A stretch of DNA of 64,000 nt. Origin: Fimbriiglobus ruber (GTDB lineage Bacteria > Planctomycetota > Planctomycetia > Gemmatales > Gemmataceae). The position numbers were made by a program, and so were the translations under genes. Below, in pieces: positions 35,598 to 44,604 of the stretch. The notes under the pieces were generated by a model that saw nothing but the letters and a program-made list of their open reading frames with translations, made no database searches and was not told the DNA's origin. Each line of letters starts with the position of its first letter. Within the stretch, counting starts at the first letter, position 1. The stretch lies in assembly GCF_002197845.1 (NCBI RefSeq), contig NZ_NIDE01000017.1, positions 418,712-482,711 on the forward strand, read 5' to 3'.

Positions 35598-36779
35598 ATG
35601 AAAAATTTGTTCTTACTGGCAGATACCCCTAATGCTCACCTGAATAATGAGCATAAAGGCCACAAATTTCTCGTTTCGAGCGTTCCCGTGGATGAAGGCC
35701 GTTGCGCGAAGTGGGTGGATGTGTGCAAAAGTCAAGGCGAAGGATACGGGTACGGCGCAGATTGGATAGGCGTGTCCGAACAAATCACGCAACATGCGAC
35801 CGGGCGTGGTGGATATGACGCAAGCAAACAAGCCTCGCTAACTGAAAGCAAGCAAGCCTTGTTACTGGTCGATGTCGAAGTGGGCAAATTAAGCGAGTTC
35901 CAGCGGGACGAGATCGCTGCAAAATTGCGGAGACACCTGCGGGAAATTGACCGAATCGCAATGAACGAGTTGGAACCTCGGAATGCGGACGGGTTGATCG
36001 TCCGCGTAGACAAGTTGCAAACGTGGCTGGAGGAAATCCGGCCGATGGTGCCGGGAACGGCCCCGAAGATTCCACCGATTCGGCCGAGATCTTCACGCAA
36101 GTGGCTGGGGCATGGCATCGTCGCATTGGCGGTGGCGGTGGCGGTGGCGGTGCTGCTCAACGACAAGACGACGGATACGAAACAGACGGATACGAAACCA
36201 GGCTCGAAGGAAAATGATAAGCCAAAACAGAAAACGGATGCGGAGATATACACAGAAATTCAGACCGCGATCGATACAGCGAGGGAGGAGAAATACAATC
36301 TCCATCCCGAAGAGTTGTGGAGTAAACGTCGGGAAGGACTCAACAACAAAAACGAAGAAATATACGCATACGCGAAGGAGTGGATGAAGCACCATCGCGG
36401 TCAAGCAAAAACGCCACAAGCTCTAGTGGAATTCTTGAATGACAAACTGAAGTGGTTTTTTGAAGAACCATCGGGCGATTACAAGACACTTGTCGATAGC
36501 AAACATAAAGAAGCAGTGGAAATCATAAATGAAGTGTTGAAAGAATTGTACAAGTCCGGATATGGACAATTGGCGAATAACAGCACTCAAAAAACATGGG
36601 ATGTCAATAGAGAAGAATGGATGCCGCTTCTGGACAAGCTGAATTGGACTAAAAAAGTAGAAGAAATAAAGACGACGAGAGAGCATCTGAATCATCTTCG
36701 CAAATTCACAGAATGCAAATGGGGCACTACTGATTACGATAAAGAAAAAGAAAAACTCATTGAGCCGAAGGAATTCTGA
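35598..36779 (+). CDS. single-pass membrane protein, third gene of GTPase operon
   Basis: A 393-residue protein with a cytoplasmic-type N-terminal domain (1-165; MKNLFLLADTPNAHLNNEHK, with a possible partner-binding segment KQALLLVDVEVGKLSEFQ). One TM lies near residues 172-188 (HGIVALAVAVAVAVLL), then a Lys/Asp/Thr-rich linker and a helical C-terminal domain with low GC content. AAGGAA lies 4 nt before the ATG, and the gap from the GTPase gene is 13 nt. No family was recognised. Its topology (domain-TM-linker-domain) mirrors the GTPase, so the two may form a membrane complex. Confidence 0.7.
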   Translation: MKNLFLLADTPNAHLNNEHKGHKFLVSSVPVDEGRCAKWVDVCKSQGEGYGYGADWIGVSEQITQHATGRGGYDASKQASLTESKQALLLVDVEVGKLSEFQRDEIAAKLRRHLREIDRIAMNELEPRNADGLIVRVDKLQTWLEEIRPMVPGTAPKIPPIRPRSSRKWLGHGIVALAVAVAVAVLLNDKTTDTKQTDTKPGSKENDKPKQKTDAEIYTEIQTAIDTAREEKYNLHPEELWSKRREGLNNKNEEIYAYAKEWMKHHRGQAKTPQALVEFLNDKLKWFFEEPSGDYKTLVDSKHKEAVEIINEVLKELYKSGYGQLANNSTQKTWDVNREEWMPLLDKLNWTKKVEEIKTTREHLNHLRKFTECKWGTTDYDKEKEKLIEPKEF

Positions 36780-37141
36780 TGGCGGACGCCTACGAGTTGT
36801 CCGATCGTCGCTGCGGAACCGATACGATATAGGCGAAACTGACCAAGTTGCGCCGACGCGTCCGCCACTTCAAGTCGGTGGGCCGGATCTTGAACAAGCT
36901 GTTCTCGCCAAACTTGGAGAAGACCCTGACATTCCTCGACGACAAACTGTTGCCGTCGACATCCAACACCGTGGAGCGCGGCAACCACCGCCACCGCAAG
37001 ATGCAGAAGACTGTCTAACGGGTCCGCACCCACGAGCACCTGCACCACCGCATCGCCCTTGATATGTTGCGCGATTAGCAGTGCCCAAACGACCTCGACA
37101 CGATCAAAACGCTCCATCGAGTGCGGGCCAAGGCTGGGTAG
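36780..37141 (+). pseudogene. transposase C-terminal fossil with internal stops
   Basis: One reading frame encodes a transposase-like tail, AKLTKLRRRVRHFKSVGRIL, then LEKTLTFLDDKLLPSTSNTV, then ERGNHRHRKMQKTV, a stop, RVRTHEHLHHRIALDMLRD, a stop, and DLDTIKTLHRVRAKAG ending at 37141. The NTVERGNHRHRKMQK block with its acidic residue is typical of the last part of DDE transposases. Three in-frame stops (36830-36832 and the two above) show it is dead. It immediately follows the GTPase operon. Confidence 0.7.
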
Positions 37142-37172
37142 TCTCCAGCAATGATGCTAAAGACTCAACAAA

Positions 37173-37212
37173 CCGGGCGTTACGCGGGAATCTTACCCCG
37201 TATAACGCCCGG
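37173..37212 (-). terminator. hairpin downstream of the PH-like membrane protein gene
   Basis: The arms ccgggcgtta (37173-37182) and taacgcccgg (37203-37212) are perfectly complementary. The hairpin lies 27 bp beyond the stop of the minus-strand gene that ends at 37239. No T-tract follows, so it is a possible but not canonical terminator. Confidence 0.45.
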
Positions 37213-37238
37213 ATGTCGTTCGAGAAACGGACTCTTCG

Positions 37239-38159
37239 TTACGACGTAACTTGCTTCTCTTGAAGCATTTTGTTGATGACGACCAGCTTCCGGCCGATAC
37301 CCAGGACGTTATCCAACTCCGCTTCCTGACCGCCCTGCCCGCTCGGCTTGTGGACTTTCAGGTCGCCCGACCCGAACCCGAGCAGCCAGTGTCGGAACAC
37401 GTCGTTGCGCTTCTTCTCGACCACAACCCCACCCGAATCCATGACCAGTTCACTGTCACCGATTTCCTGGCAGACACGGATCTGGCCCGCGTCGAAAATG
37501 ATGTAATGCTGGCGATCGTAAATCGTGAGCACGAGGATCCAGGCGATGAAGAGCGGAATCCCGATCGCGAGATAGCCGCCCGCGTTCATCCGAATGTCCA
37601 GGCCGCCGACGAAGGCGAACACGTCGTTCCACAACCCGAGCAGGGCGAGAACGACGACCGTCAGGATGATGAGGATCACGGCGATCACCGACACGAGACC
37701 TCGCAACGTGACGGTGCTGGCCACGATCACGAGCAAGAGGGTGGCGACGAAGACTACGCCCATGTTGTTCCCACGGGAGACGAGCAGCCCCGGTTGAGCC
37801 GGCTGACCGTCGTTCAGCTTGGGGTTCAAGTGGTTCTTCGCGGGAACGACCAACACGTCTCGCGGTTCGGAGAACCCTTGCACCTGGGCCGATCGCTCGA
37901 ACGTCGTCCCCTCCGGGACGACCGCCATCCGGTAGCCATCGACATAGGTGATCCCGGCAAACACGAAACAGACCAGCCACACCGGCCAGAAGTAAAACAG
38001 GTTCGAGTGCCCGTACACCGCGATCTGGCGAATTGGTTCGGGGGCAGGTGGTTGGAAGACGACGGGAACACTCGCTACGGTTCCCGGCACTGGTGGGAGC
38101 GGGACCGTTCCCGGCGGGGCCGGAACGACGGCCGATGCAGCATAGGGTTCGGAACTCAT
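37239..38159 (-). CDS. membrane protein with C-terminal PH-like region, function unknown
   Basis: A 306-residue protein with a Pro/Val-rich N-terminal 45 residues, a TM at about 55-75 (FYFWPVWLVCFVFAGITYV), two more hydrophobic segments at about 135-180 (VVFVATLLLVIVASTVTL and VIAVILIILTVVVLALLGL) and one at 200-215. A C-terminal cytoplasmic part (HYIIFDAGQIRVCQEIGDSE...GFGSGDL) resembles bacterial PH/DUF domains. It appears to be a conserved planctomycete protein without assigned function. It is divergent from pyrC, and a long hairpin lies in the shared intergenic region (38185-38249). Confidence 0.75.
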   Translation of the reverse strand: MSSEPYAASAVVPAPPGTVPLPPVPGTVASVPVVFQPPAPEPIRQIAVYGHSNLFYFWPVWLVCFVFAGITYVDGYRMAVVPEGTTFERSAQVQGFSEPRDVLVVPAKNHLNPKLNDGQPAQPGLLVSRGNNMGVVFVATLLLVIVASTVTLRGLVSVIAVILIILTVVVLALLGLWNDVFAFVGGLDIRMNAGGYLAIGIPLFIAWILVLTIYDRQHYIIFDAGQIRVCQEIGDSELVMDSGGVVVEKKRNDVFRHWLLGFGSGDLKVHKPSGQGGQEAELDNVLGIGRKLVVINKMLQEKQVTS

Positions 38160-38184
38160 GGGAACGGTCTCGCGTGGGTATGAG

Positions 38185-38249
38185 AAACCGTCTGCCGCCG
38201 CGCGGGCACCGGGGTACTCCGGTACGGTGTCCGCGCGGCGGCACGGTTT
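38185..38249. repeat. long hairpin in a divergent intergenic region
   Basis: An outer stem (aaaccgt 38185-38191 with acggttt 38243-38249) and a 16-bp inner stem with one mismatch (38195-38210 with 38226-38241, ccgccgcgcgggcacc-type) surround a 15-nt loop. Because both flanking genes point away, this is not a terminator for either of them. It may be a dispersed palindromic element or a regulatory structure. Confidence 0.7.
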
Positions 38250-38343
38250 TGCGATCTTCCGTTTGGCAATCGTTGTGCCAAATTCGCCGTCTTACTTCGC
38301 CGCGGGGCTTCTTCCGCCGGCCGCCTCGCGGTAAAACAACGAC

Positions 38344-39678
38344 ATGAACACACTTCTCCTCCGCGGCGGCCGGATCATCGACCCGGCCCAGAATCTGGAT
38401 ACTGTCGGCGACCTGCTGCTCGCCAACGGCAAGGTCGTCGGGGTCGGGCCGCAGTCCCGCCCGGCCAACACCCGCGAACTCGACTGCACCGGGCTGATCG
38501 TCTGCCCGGGCCTGATCGACATGCACGTCCACCTCCGCGAGCCGGGCCGCGAGGAGGACGAAACGATCGCCACCGGCACGGCGGCTGCCATCAACGGCGG
38601 CGTCACGGCCGTCGCGTGTATGCCGAACACGGAGCCGGCGCTCGACACGCAGGCCGCGGCCGAGTTCGTCATCCTCCAGGCGAAGCGGGCCGGGAACTGC
38701 CACGTCTTCCCGATCGGGGCTGTGACCAAGGGCCGCGCGCAGCAAGAGTTGGCCGAAATCGGCGGGCTCGTGGCCGGCGGGGCCGTCGCGTTCACCGACG
38801 ACGGCAGCCCCGTCGAGAGCGCGGAGCTCATGCGCCGCGCGCTCGAATACACGAAGATGTTTCGCAAGCCGGGCGAGCCATTCGGCAAGGCCGTCCTCGT
38901 CCACGCGGAGATTCTGGAATTGACCCGCGGGGCGGTGATGAGCGAGGGGGTGGTGAGTACCCAACTCGGCCTCCGCGGCATGCCGGCCGTGGCCGAAGAG
39001 ATCATGATCTACCGCGACATCGCGCTGGCCGAACTGACGGGCGGCAAGGTCCACATCCTGCACGTCTCCTCGGCCGGCGGGGTCGACCTGATCCGGCAGG
39101 GGCGGAAGAAAGCCCAGCTATTGAAAGACCGCGGCGAGCCGACGTTCTGGATCAGCGGCGAGGCGTGCCCGCACCACTTCATTCTGACGGACGAAACCCT
39201 CCGCTCGTTCGACAGCAACTTCAAAATGTCCCCGCCGCTCCGCACGAAGAAGGACGTGGACGCGATCATTGAGGGGCTGAAGGACGGCACACTGACGGTC
39301 CTCGCGACCGACCACGCCCCGCACGCCTCGGAGAAGAAGGCCCGCGAACTCGACCAGGCGCCGAACGGCATCCTTGGGCTGGAAACCTTCCTCCCCCTCT
39401 GCGTGACGCATCTGGTCGAAGCGGGCCATCTGACGTGGCCGCAGATGATCGAAAAGATGACGGTCAACCCGGCCGCCGTCCTCGGCGTCGACCGCGGCAC
39501 CCTGCTCCCCGGCCGCCCGGCGGACGTGACCGTGATCGACCCCAAAGTGAAGTGGACGATCGACAAGAATCAGTCGAAGTCCAAGAGCCGGAACACGCCC
39601 TTCCACGGCCACGAAGTCACCGGCCGTGCGGTCGCGACGATCGTGGGCGGCGAACTCAAGAAGTGCGAGATCGGGTGA
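38344..39678 (+). CDS. pyrC: dihydroorotase
   Basis: A 444-residue amidohydrolase of the long (type I) dihydroorotase class. Metal ligands include HxH in GLIDMHVHLREPGREEDE and further His in VLVHAE and HILHVSSAGGVDL. The catalytic Asp lies in LATDHAPHASEKK. It interconverts N-carbamoyl-aspartate and dihydroorotate, the third step of UMP synthesis, in the cytoplasm. In many bacteria this class is encoded beside pyrB; no carbamoyltransferase gene is present here, so it stands alone. Length and motifs are complete. Confidence 0.94.
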   Translation: MNTLLLRGGRIIDPAQNLDTVGDLLLANGKVVGVGPQSRPANTRELDCTGLIVCPGLIDMHVHLREPGREEDETIATGTAAAINGGVTAVACMPNTEPALDTQAAAEFVILQAKRAGNCHVFPIGAVTKGRAQQELAEIGGLVAGGAVAFTDDGSPVESAELMRRALEYTKMFRKPGEPFGKAVLVHAEILELTRGAVMSEGVVSTQLGLRGMPAVAEEIMIYRDIALAELTGGKVHILHVSSAGGVDLIRQGRKKAQLLKDRGEPTFWISGEACPHHFILTDETLRSFDSNFKMSPPLRTKKDVDAIIEGLKDGTLTVLATDHAPHASEKKARELDQAPNGILGLETFLPLCVTHLVEAGHLTWPQMIEKMTVNPAAVLGVDRGTLLPGRPADVTVIDPKVKWTIDKNQSKSKSRNTPFHGHEVTGRAVATIVGGELKKCEIG

Positions 39679-39926
39679 CCAAAGATGATGGAAAGATAGA
39701 CACTTTTCGCTTGACGCGACAATGAAGCGAGAGTCCTGGATTGGTCTTCCGAGCCACCCGACACTGTTGACCCAATCCTGGACTCCCGCCACGTTCATGT
39801 CAACGACGGCAGGCAATCCCGCCTCTCCCTCACCAGCCTTTAACTAATTCTCCGGCCCCACGGCTGGTAGACTCATCTTCGTCGGGTTCCCTTCAGCACG
39901 TTCCCTTCCCACTTCGGAGATGAGCC

Positions 39927-41117
39927 ATGACCTCGCGGTTCCTCCTTCTCGCATTGCTCGGGTTCGTAACCTCGTCCGCGCGGGCCGGCGACTGGCCGCA
40001 GTTCCGCGGACCGAACAGCGATAACAAGGTGTCCGGGTTCACCGTCCCGCCCGCCTGGCCGAAGGAGTTGACCCAAAAGTGGAAGACGACTGTGGGCGAA
40101 GGGTTGGCCTCTCCAGCTCTGGTCGGAGACAAGGTGTACGCCTTCGCGCGGCAGGGCGGCGACGAGTTGACTTGGTGCCTGGACGCGGCCAACGGGAGCG
40201 AGGTCTGGAAGGACAAGTACCCTGCCGAAGCAGTCAAAGGGCCGGCCGGCGGGTTCCCCGGCCCGCGGAGTTCCCCGGCCGTGGCCGGCGGAAAGGTCTG
40301 CACCTTCGGCGTCGGCGGTACCGTCTCGTGTCTCGACGCCGCCACGGGGAAAGTCGCCTGGCGGAAGGACACCAAGAATAAACCGCGGTTCTTCACCTCG
40401 TCGTCCCCCGTGGTAGCCGACGGGTTGTTCATCGTCGACATCGGTTCGGATTCCAAAGGCGAGTTGACGGCCTACGACGTCGCGACGGGCGATGCCAAGT
40501 GGGCGTGGACCGGGGACGGAGCGTCCTACGGGTCGCCGGTGCTGGCGAAGATCGGCGGGGAACAGCAGGTCGTACTTCTCACCGCCGCGAATCTGGTCGG
40601 CGTGAAACTAGCCGACGGCAAACTCCTCTGGAAAGCCCCCCTGAAGACCGGCCGCTATCAAACCGGGACGCCGGTCGTGGACGGAGACACGGTCATTTGC
40701 GCGGGGTCGGCGTTCACGATCGAAAAGAAAGAGAGCGAGTTCACGGCCAAGCAACTCTGGAAAGCCCAGGCTCCGCACCAGTACTGCACGCCGGTCCTCA
40801 AGGACGGGCGGTTGTACGGCTACATGGGAATGGGCAAGAGCAGCAAGCTCTACTGCCAGGACGCGAAAACCGGGAAGGTACTCTGGGAAGACACGACCAC
40901 GCACGGCGAATGTGGGTACGTCCTCGACGCCGGCCCGGTGTTGGTGGCCACGAGCAGCGATTCGAGCATGGTGGCGTTCAAGCCGAGTGACAAGGAACTC
41001 ACCGAGGTGGCCAAGTACAAAGTGTCGACCTCCCCGGTCTGGTCCGACCCGATCCTGGCCGGGAGCCGGGTGTTCGTAAAGGACAAGGACGCCGTCATTT
41101 TGTGGACTGTGGAGTAA
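39927..41117 (+). CDS. secreted PQQ-like beta-propeller repeat protein
   Basis: A 396-residue exported protein. A signal peptide (MTSRFLLLALLGFVTSSARA) is followed by DWPQFRGPNSDNKVSG, the usual start of planctomycete PQQ-like propellers. Repeated blades carry a W-x-x-D/N-x-x-x-G pattern, for example DAANGSEVWKDKYP, DAATGKVAWRKDT, DVATGDAKWAWTG and DAKTGKVLWEDTT. Members are usually extracellular scaffolds or lost-enzyme homologues of quinoprotein dehydrogenases, and no PQQ-binding enzyme signature was found. An imperfect inverted repeat (39733-39786) separates it from pyrC. Confidence 0.88.
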   Translation: MTSRFLLLALLGFVTSSARAGDWPQFRGPNSDNKVSGFTVPPAWPKELTQKWKTTVGEGLASPALVGDKVYAFARQGGDELTWCLDAANGSEVWKDKYPAEAVKGPAGGFPGPRSSPAVAGGKVCTFGVGGTVSCLDAATGKVAWRKDTKNKPRFFTSSSPVVADGLFIVDIGSDSKGELTAYDVATGDAKWAWTGDGASYGSPVLAKIGGEQQVVLLTAANLVGVKLADGKLLWKAPLKTGRYQTGTPVVDGDTVICAGSAFTIEKKESEFTAKQLWKAQAPHQYCTPVLKDGRLYGYMGMGKSSKLYCQDAKTGKVLWEDTTTHGECGYVLDAGPVLVATSSDSSMVAFKPSDKELTEVAKYKVSTSPVWSDPILAGSRVFVKDKDAVILWTVE

Positions 41118-41345
41118 GGACGAAGGACAATCCGGCCGGCCGACGATGTCCAAAGCCCTCGTTTGCAGCAAGTGGATATCGGAAGGAAGGTTCGTTGCGT
41201 TACGGGATTGTTACCGATCTGCGTTCCTAAACCCTTTGGTGACAGAAGAATTGGACTTTTTTCTTGCAGCAACATTCTCTTCGATATCTAATCTGTTCGA
41301 CTCTAGTTGTTATCAGAGTTCTTCGCAGCACTTTCGGAGGGTTCC

Positions 41346-43832
41346 ATGCCGTTTCGTTGTACATCTTCTTCGCCGGAACAATCTGCGCGTGGCCGGATGT
41401 TCGTGTCACGGGTGGTTGGATTTTGTCTCCTGGCCCTTTTGATTACCGCGGTCCAAGAGAAGTCTTGGGCGGGGGACAAGATTGATCCGGCTGCACTTAA
41501 GAAGGTGAAGGCGGCAACCGTGCACATCCGCGTCGAATATGCGGACGGCGACGTCAGTGAGGGCAGCGGCTTTGTCACCATCGCCAAGGGACTGGTTGTT
41601 ACCAACGCCCATGTCGTCGGCATGCTGGACAACGATTCCCCGAAACCCAAAAAGATCGAGGCTACGTTCAACGGCGGCGACGCCGATAGCAAAACCGTGG
41701 AGGTGAAAGTCGGCTACGTCGATGGCGAAAGCGATCTCGCGCTGCTGGCGATGTCGGCCAAGGACGCGGCAACCGTTACCGACCTCCTGACCGTGGCGCT
41801 ATCCCAGACCCTCACGGAAACCCAGGACGTTTTCGTCGTCGGCTTCCCGCTGGGCAAGCAGGCGGGCCCCAACGTGACGGTCACGGCCACGACCGTCACC
41901 AGCTTGAGAAAGGAGGGGGGGAACCTCAAGCAGGTGCAGGTCAACGGGGGGATACATCCGGGGAACTCCGGCGGCCCGGTCGTCGATAAAGACGGCAAAC
42001 TGGTCGGCATCGCCGTGGCTTCGTACGCGGGCACCCAATTACACCTCGCCATCCCCACCGAAGCCCTCAATTCCGTCACGAACGGGCGGGTCATGAACTC
42101 GGCCTACGGGGTGCCGTATCGCGACGGGGACAAGATTAAGGTCCCGTTCCGGTTTGAGAAAGCCGATCCCCTGGGCAAGATGAAGTCGATCGCCATCGAG
42201 ACCTGGACCGGAAAGGCCGGACCGCTTCGGGCCGCCGCCTCGAAAAAACCAGACCCGCTTCCCGAAGATTCGCCGGTCACGGTGTTGGAGGTGAAGCCCG
42301 ACGAAAAGAACGTCTACTCGGGCGAGATTGAACTGGAGGGGAACAAGGACACGAAGCACGTCTACTGGACCCGCTACAAGATGGGACGCGCCGGCGACCA
42401 GTACCGTTGGTATCCCGGGACGGTCTTCAACGCCGCCCAGACCGCGCCGGTTGAACGTAAGGCCGCCACCCTCAAATACGAACCGGCGATCGACAAGCAG
42501 GACACCCTCGCGCTCAACAGCGACGCCAGCCTCCGCATCCGCGAGGCCACCGGCGACGATACCCTGCTCAACATGAACATCAAGGGCAAGATGCAGGAAA
42601 AGGTGCTTGACAAAGCCAAGGACGGGAAGGTCCGCAAGCGGCTGAGCTACGAGGGGTTGGAGACGACCACGACGGTTGACAAGAAACCCCTTAGGGGGCC
42701 GGGCGCGGACGCACTCGCGAAAGCTTTGAAGGACATCTCCCTTCTGGCTTCGGAGGTCGAGGTCGATCGGGACGGCACCATCTCTCGAAACCTGGTCGAC
42801 TTCGGCAAGGTGCCCAGGACTTCGCAGCGGCCGCTGTCGCTGGTGCTGGACCAGCTGGGCCAGTCGATGGATTCCCTGTCGCTACCGTTACCATTAAAAG
42901 AAGTCGTGGCACAGGAGACTTGGAAGGGAACCCAATCCTATGTCCTCGGAGCACTGGGTTACGCGGTGCCGGCGAAAGCCGAGGTGACTTACAAGTACGA
43001 AGGCGTTTACTTGCGCGACAATAAGCCGATGGCCGTGATCACCTTTGAGGGCCCGCTCGAAGGGATGTTCCCGAAATCCCAGAAGGGGAAAAAACCACCT
43101 TCACTCGCCGGCAAGGTAGACGGCCGGATCACGGTCGCGGCCGATACCGGGGTGGTCCAGTCCGCCACCGAGAAAATCCGGGCCGAAGCCTCCACGGAAG
43201 TGGACGGCAAGCCTATCAAGTTTATCGGTACGCTCAACGTCACGCTGACCCGCAGCCCCGGGGTGTTGGGTAAGACCAATACCGGGACCTCCAAGACGCC
43301 CACGCCGTCCAAGACCCGATCGCCCGCGGGAGCTAGTGCCATTCGCCCGCCGACAATCCTGGGAGGGGCCTTCGACCCCGAGTTCAAGGACCTGGCCCCG
43401 GAGGGCGGGCTGCTCGTCGGCTTCGAGTTCGGGTTGGTCAAGGTGTTTGATCGCGACTGGGTTCGTGCCGCCAAGCCGATCTACCGAGCCGGAGGCATGG
43501 AAACCACCGGCGAACAGCGCGGCACGCAGCTCGACAACGTCGTCACCCTGAAGGCGAAAGACGGCTACGCGGTCGGGGCCATCTCCGCGAAGCACGGCCT
43601 GCGGTTCGATGGTCTGTCGGTTACGTTCATGAAGGTGGTGAATGGCAAACTTAACCCCAAAATCAGCTATGAAAGCGAGTACGTCGGCACGACTGAAGTC
43701 AAGAATCCGACCAAACTTGGCGGGGACGGAACTCCGGTGGTCGGCATTGTCGGCAAGTTTAATGACAAGGAGATGACCGGAATGGGGTTGGTCTTCAAGG
43801 GTCAGGAGGGATGCGAACCGAAGGCCAAGTAA
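41346..43832 (+). CDS. secreted trypsin-like serine protease (S1C/HtrA-type) with large C-terminal region
   Basis: An 828-residue protein. The ATG at 41346 is preferred because GGAGGG lies 4 nt upstream; a second in-frame ATG at 41397 is closer to the hydrophobic signal segment (VVGFCLLALLITAVQ). The protease domain (about residues 35-240) shows the catalytic triad: His in VVTNAHVVG, Asp in GESDLALLAM and Ser in HPGNSGGPVVD. The next about 580 residues have no PDZ signature I recognise. They contain a Pro/Thr-rich hinge (about 635-665) and a C-terminal beta-rich domain beginning GGAFDPEFKDLAPEGGLLVG. It probably acts in the periplasm or on the surface. Confidence 0.85.
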   Translation: MPFRCTSSSPEQSARGRMFVSRVVGFCLLALLITAVQEKSWAGDKIDPAALKKVKAATVHIRVEYADGDVSEGSGFVTIAKGLVVTNAHVVGMLDNDSPKPKKIEATFNGGDADSKTVEVKVGYVDGESDLALLAMSAKDAATVTDLLTVALSQTLTETQDVFVVGFPLGKQAGPNVTVTATTVTSLRKEGGNLKQVQVNGGIHPGNSGGPVVDKDGKLVGIAVASYAGTQLHLAIPTEALNSVTNGRVMNSAYGVPYRDGDKIKVPFRFEKADPLGKMKSIAIETWTGKAGPLRAAASKKPDPLPEDSPVTVLEVKPDEKNVYSGEIELEGNKDTKHVYWTRYKMGRAGDQYRWYPGTVFNAAQTAPVERKAATLKYEPAIDKQDTLALNSDASLRIREATGDDTLLNMNIKGKMQEKVLDKAKDGKVRKRLSYEGLETTTTVDKKPLRGPGADALAKALKDISLLASEVEVDRDGTISRNLVDFGKVPRTSQRPLSLVLDQLGQSMDSLSLPLPLKEVVAQETWKGTQSYVLGALGYAVPAKAEVTYKYEGVYLRDNKPMAVITFEGPLEGMFPKSQKGKKPPSLAGKVDGRITVAADTGVVQSATEKIRAEASTEVDGKPIKFIGTLNVTLTRSPGVLGKTNTGTSKTPTPSKTRSPAGASAIRPPTILGGAFDPEFKDLAPEGGLLVGFEFGLVKVFDRDWVRAAKPIYRAGGMETTGEQRGTQLDNVVTLKAKDGYAVGAISAKHGLRFDGLSVTFMKVVNGKLNPKISYESEYVGTTEVKNPTKLGGDGTPVVGIVGKFNDKEMTGMGLVFKGQEGCEPKAK

Positions 43833-43872
43833 ACGAGCACCGACCGACAACGAACAGGACGTGGGCAGGATT

Positions 43873-43907
43873 CGCCCGCGGCGGTACCGGGAGGGCCACC
43901 GCGGGCG
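43873..43907 (+). terminator. GC-rich hairpin downstream of the serine protease gene
   Basis: The arms cgcccgcggcgg (43873-43884) and ccaccgcgggcg (43896-43907) pair over 12 bp with one mismatch, 41 bp after the stop codon at 43832. There is no T-tract, so it may act as a Rho-assisted or weak terminator. The rest of this 292-bp gap shows no gene. Confidence 0.4.
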
Positions 43908-44124
43908 GCAATGTCGGGTCCGGCGACGGCGGCCGAGTGGGAAATGTATCGGGGCTGGCATTCTTGCATTTCTGAGCGATAATCTTCGCCGCCCGTCGCG
44001 GCTTTCCTGTCCAGCGATTACGCTAAGAAGGATAGACCTCTTGCTTCCGCCCAGGGACACAAGAGGGGCGCGGCTCGCGCGGGCCGACCCACGGTGCCCG
44101 GCTCCGTTCAGGAACAGGTGAAGT

Positions 44125-44592
44125 ATGGCTCAAGTTCTGGAACCCGGAACGCCCGCGCCGGACTTCTCGCTCCACGTCACCCCCGATCAAAAGCTGGCTC
44201 TCAGTGAGTTGCGGGGTAAGCCGGTCGTCCTCGCCTTCTACCCCGCCGACTGGAGCCCCGTCTGCGGAGATCAGATGGGCCTCTACAACGAGATCCTTTC
44301 CGAGTTCAAGGCGCTCGGCGCCGAACTCCTCGGCATCTCGGTGGACGGCGCGTGGTGTCACCAGGCGTTCGCCAAGGACCGCCGCTTGCACTTCCCGCTG
44401 CTCGCGGACTTCGAGCCCAAGGGGGACGTGGCGAAAAAGTACAAGGCTTACCGGGAAGCCGACGGGTGCTGCGAACGGGCCCTGTTCGTCATCGACGCCG
44501 CGGGCACGATCGCCTGGAGCTACTGCTCGCCGGTGGCCGTGAACCCCGGCGCCGACGGGATTCTCCAGGCGCTGCAAGACCTGCGGAAATAA
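44125..44592 (+). CDS. peroxiredoxin (AhpC/TSA family)
   Basis: A 155-residue thioredoxin-fold protein. The peroxidatic Cys lies in FYPADWSPVCGDQM (P-x-x-x-S-P-V-C, with Ser for the usual Thr at position -3). Further Cys residues (WCH and GCCER) could serve as resolving Cys. It reduces peroxides using thiols. It is 12 bp upstream of a DsbA-like thioredoxin-fold gene and probably co-transcribed with it, suggesting a shared oxidative-stress or thiol-redox job in the cytoplasm (no signal peptide). Confidence 0.9.
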   Translation: MAQVLEPGTPAPDFSLHVTPDQKLALSELRGKPVVLAFYPADWSPVCGDQMGLYNEILSEFKALGAELLGISVDGAWCHQAFAKDRRLHFPLLADFEPKGDVAKKYKAYREADGCCERALFVIDAAGTIAWSYCSPVAVNPGADGILQALQDLRK

Positions 44593-44604
44593 AGGAGGCC
44601 GGCG

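Noticed and set aside
39733-39786. Inverted repeat between pyrC and the PQQ-propeller gene as a terminator
   Set aside because: Arms pair imperfectly (two mismatches and an offset) and no T-tract follows, so it is not strong enough to list as a separate site.
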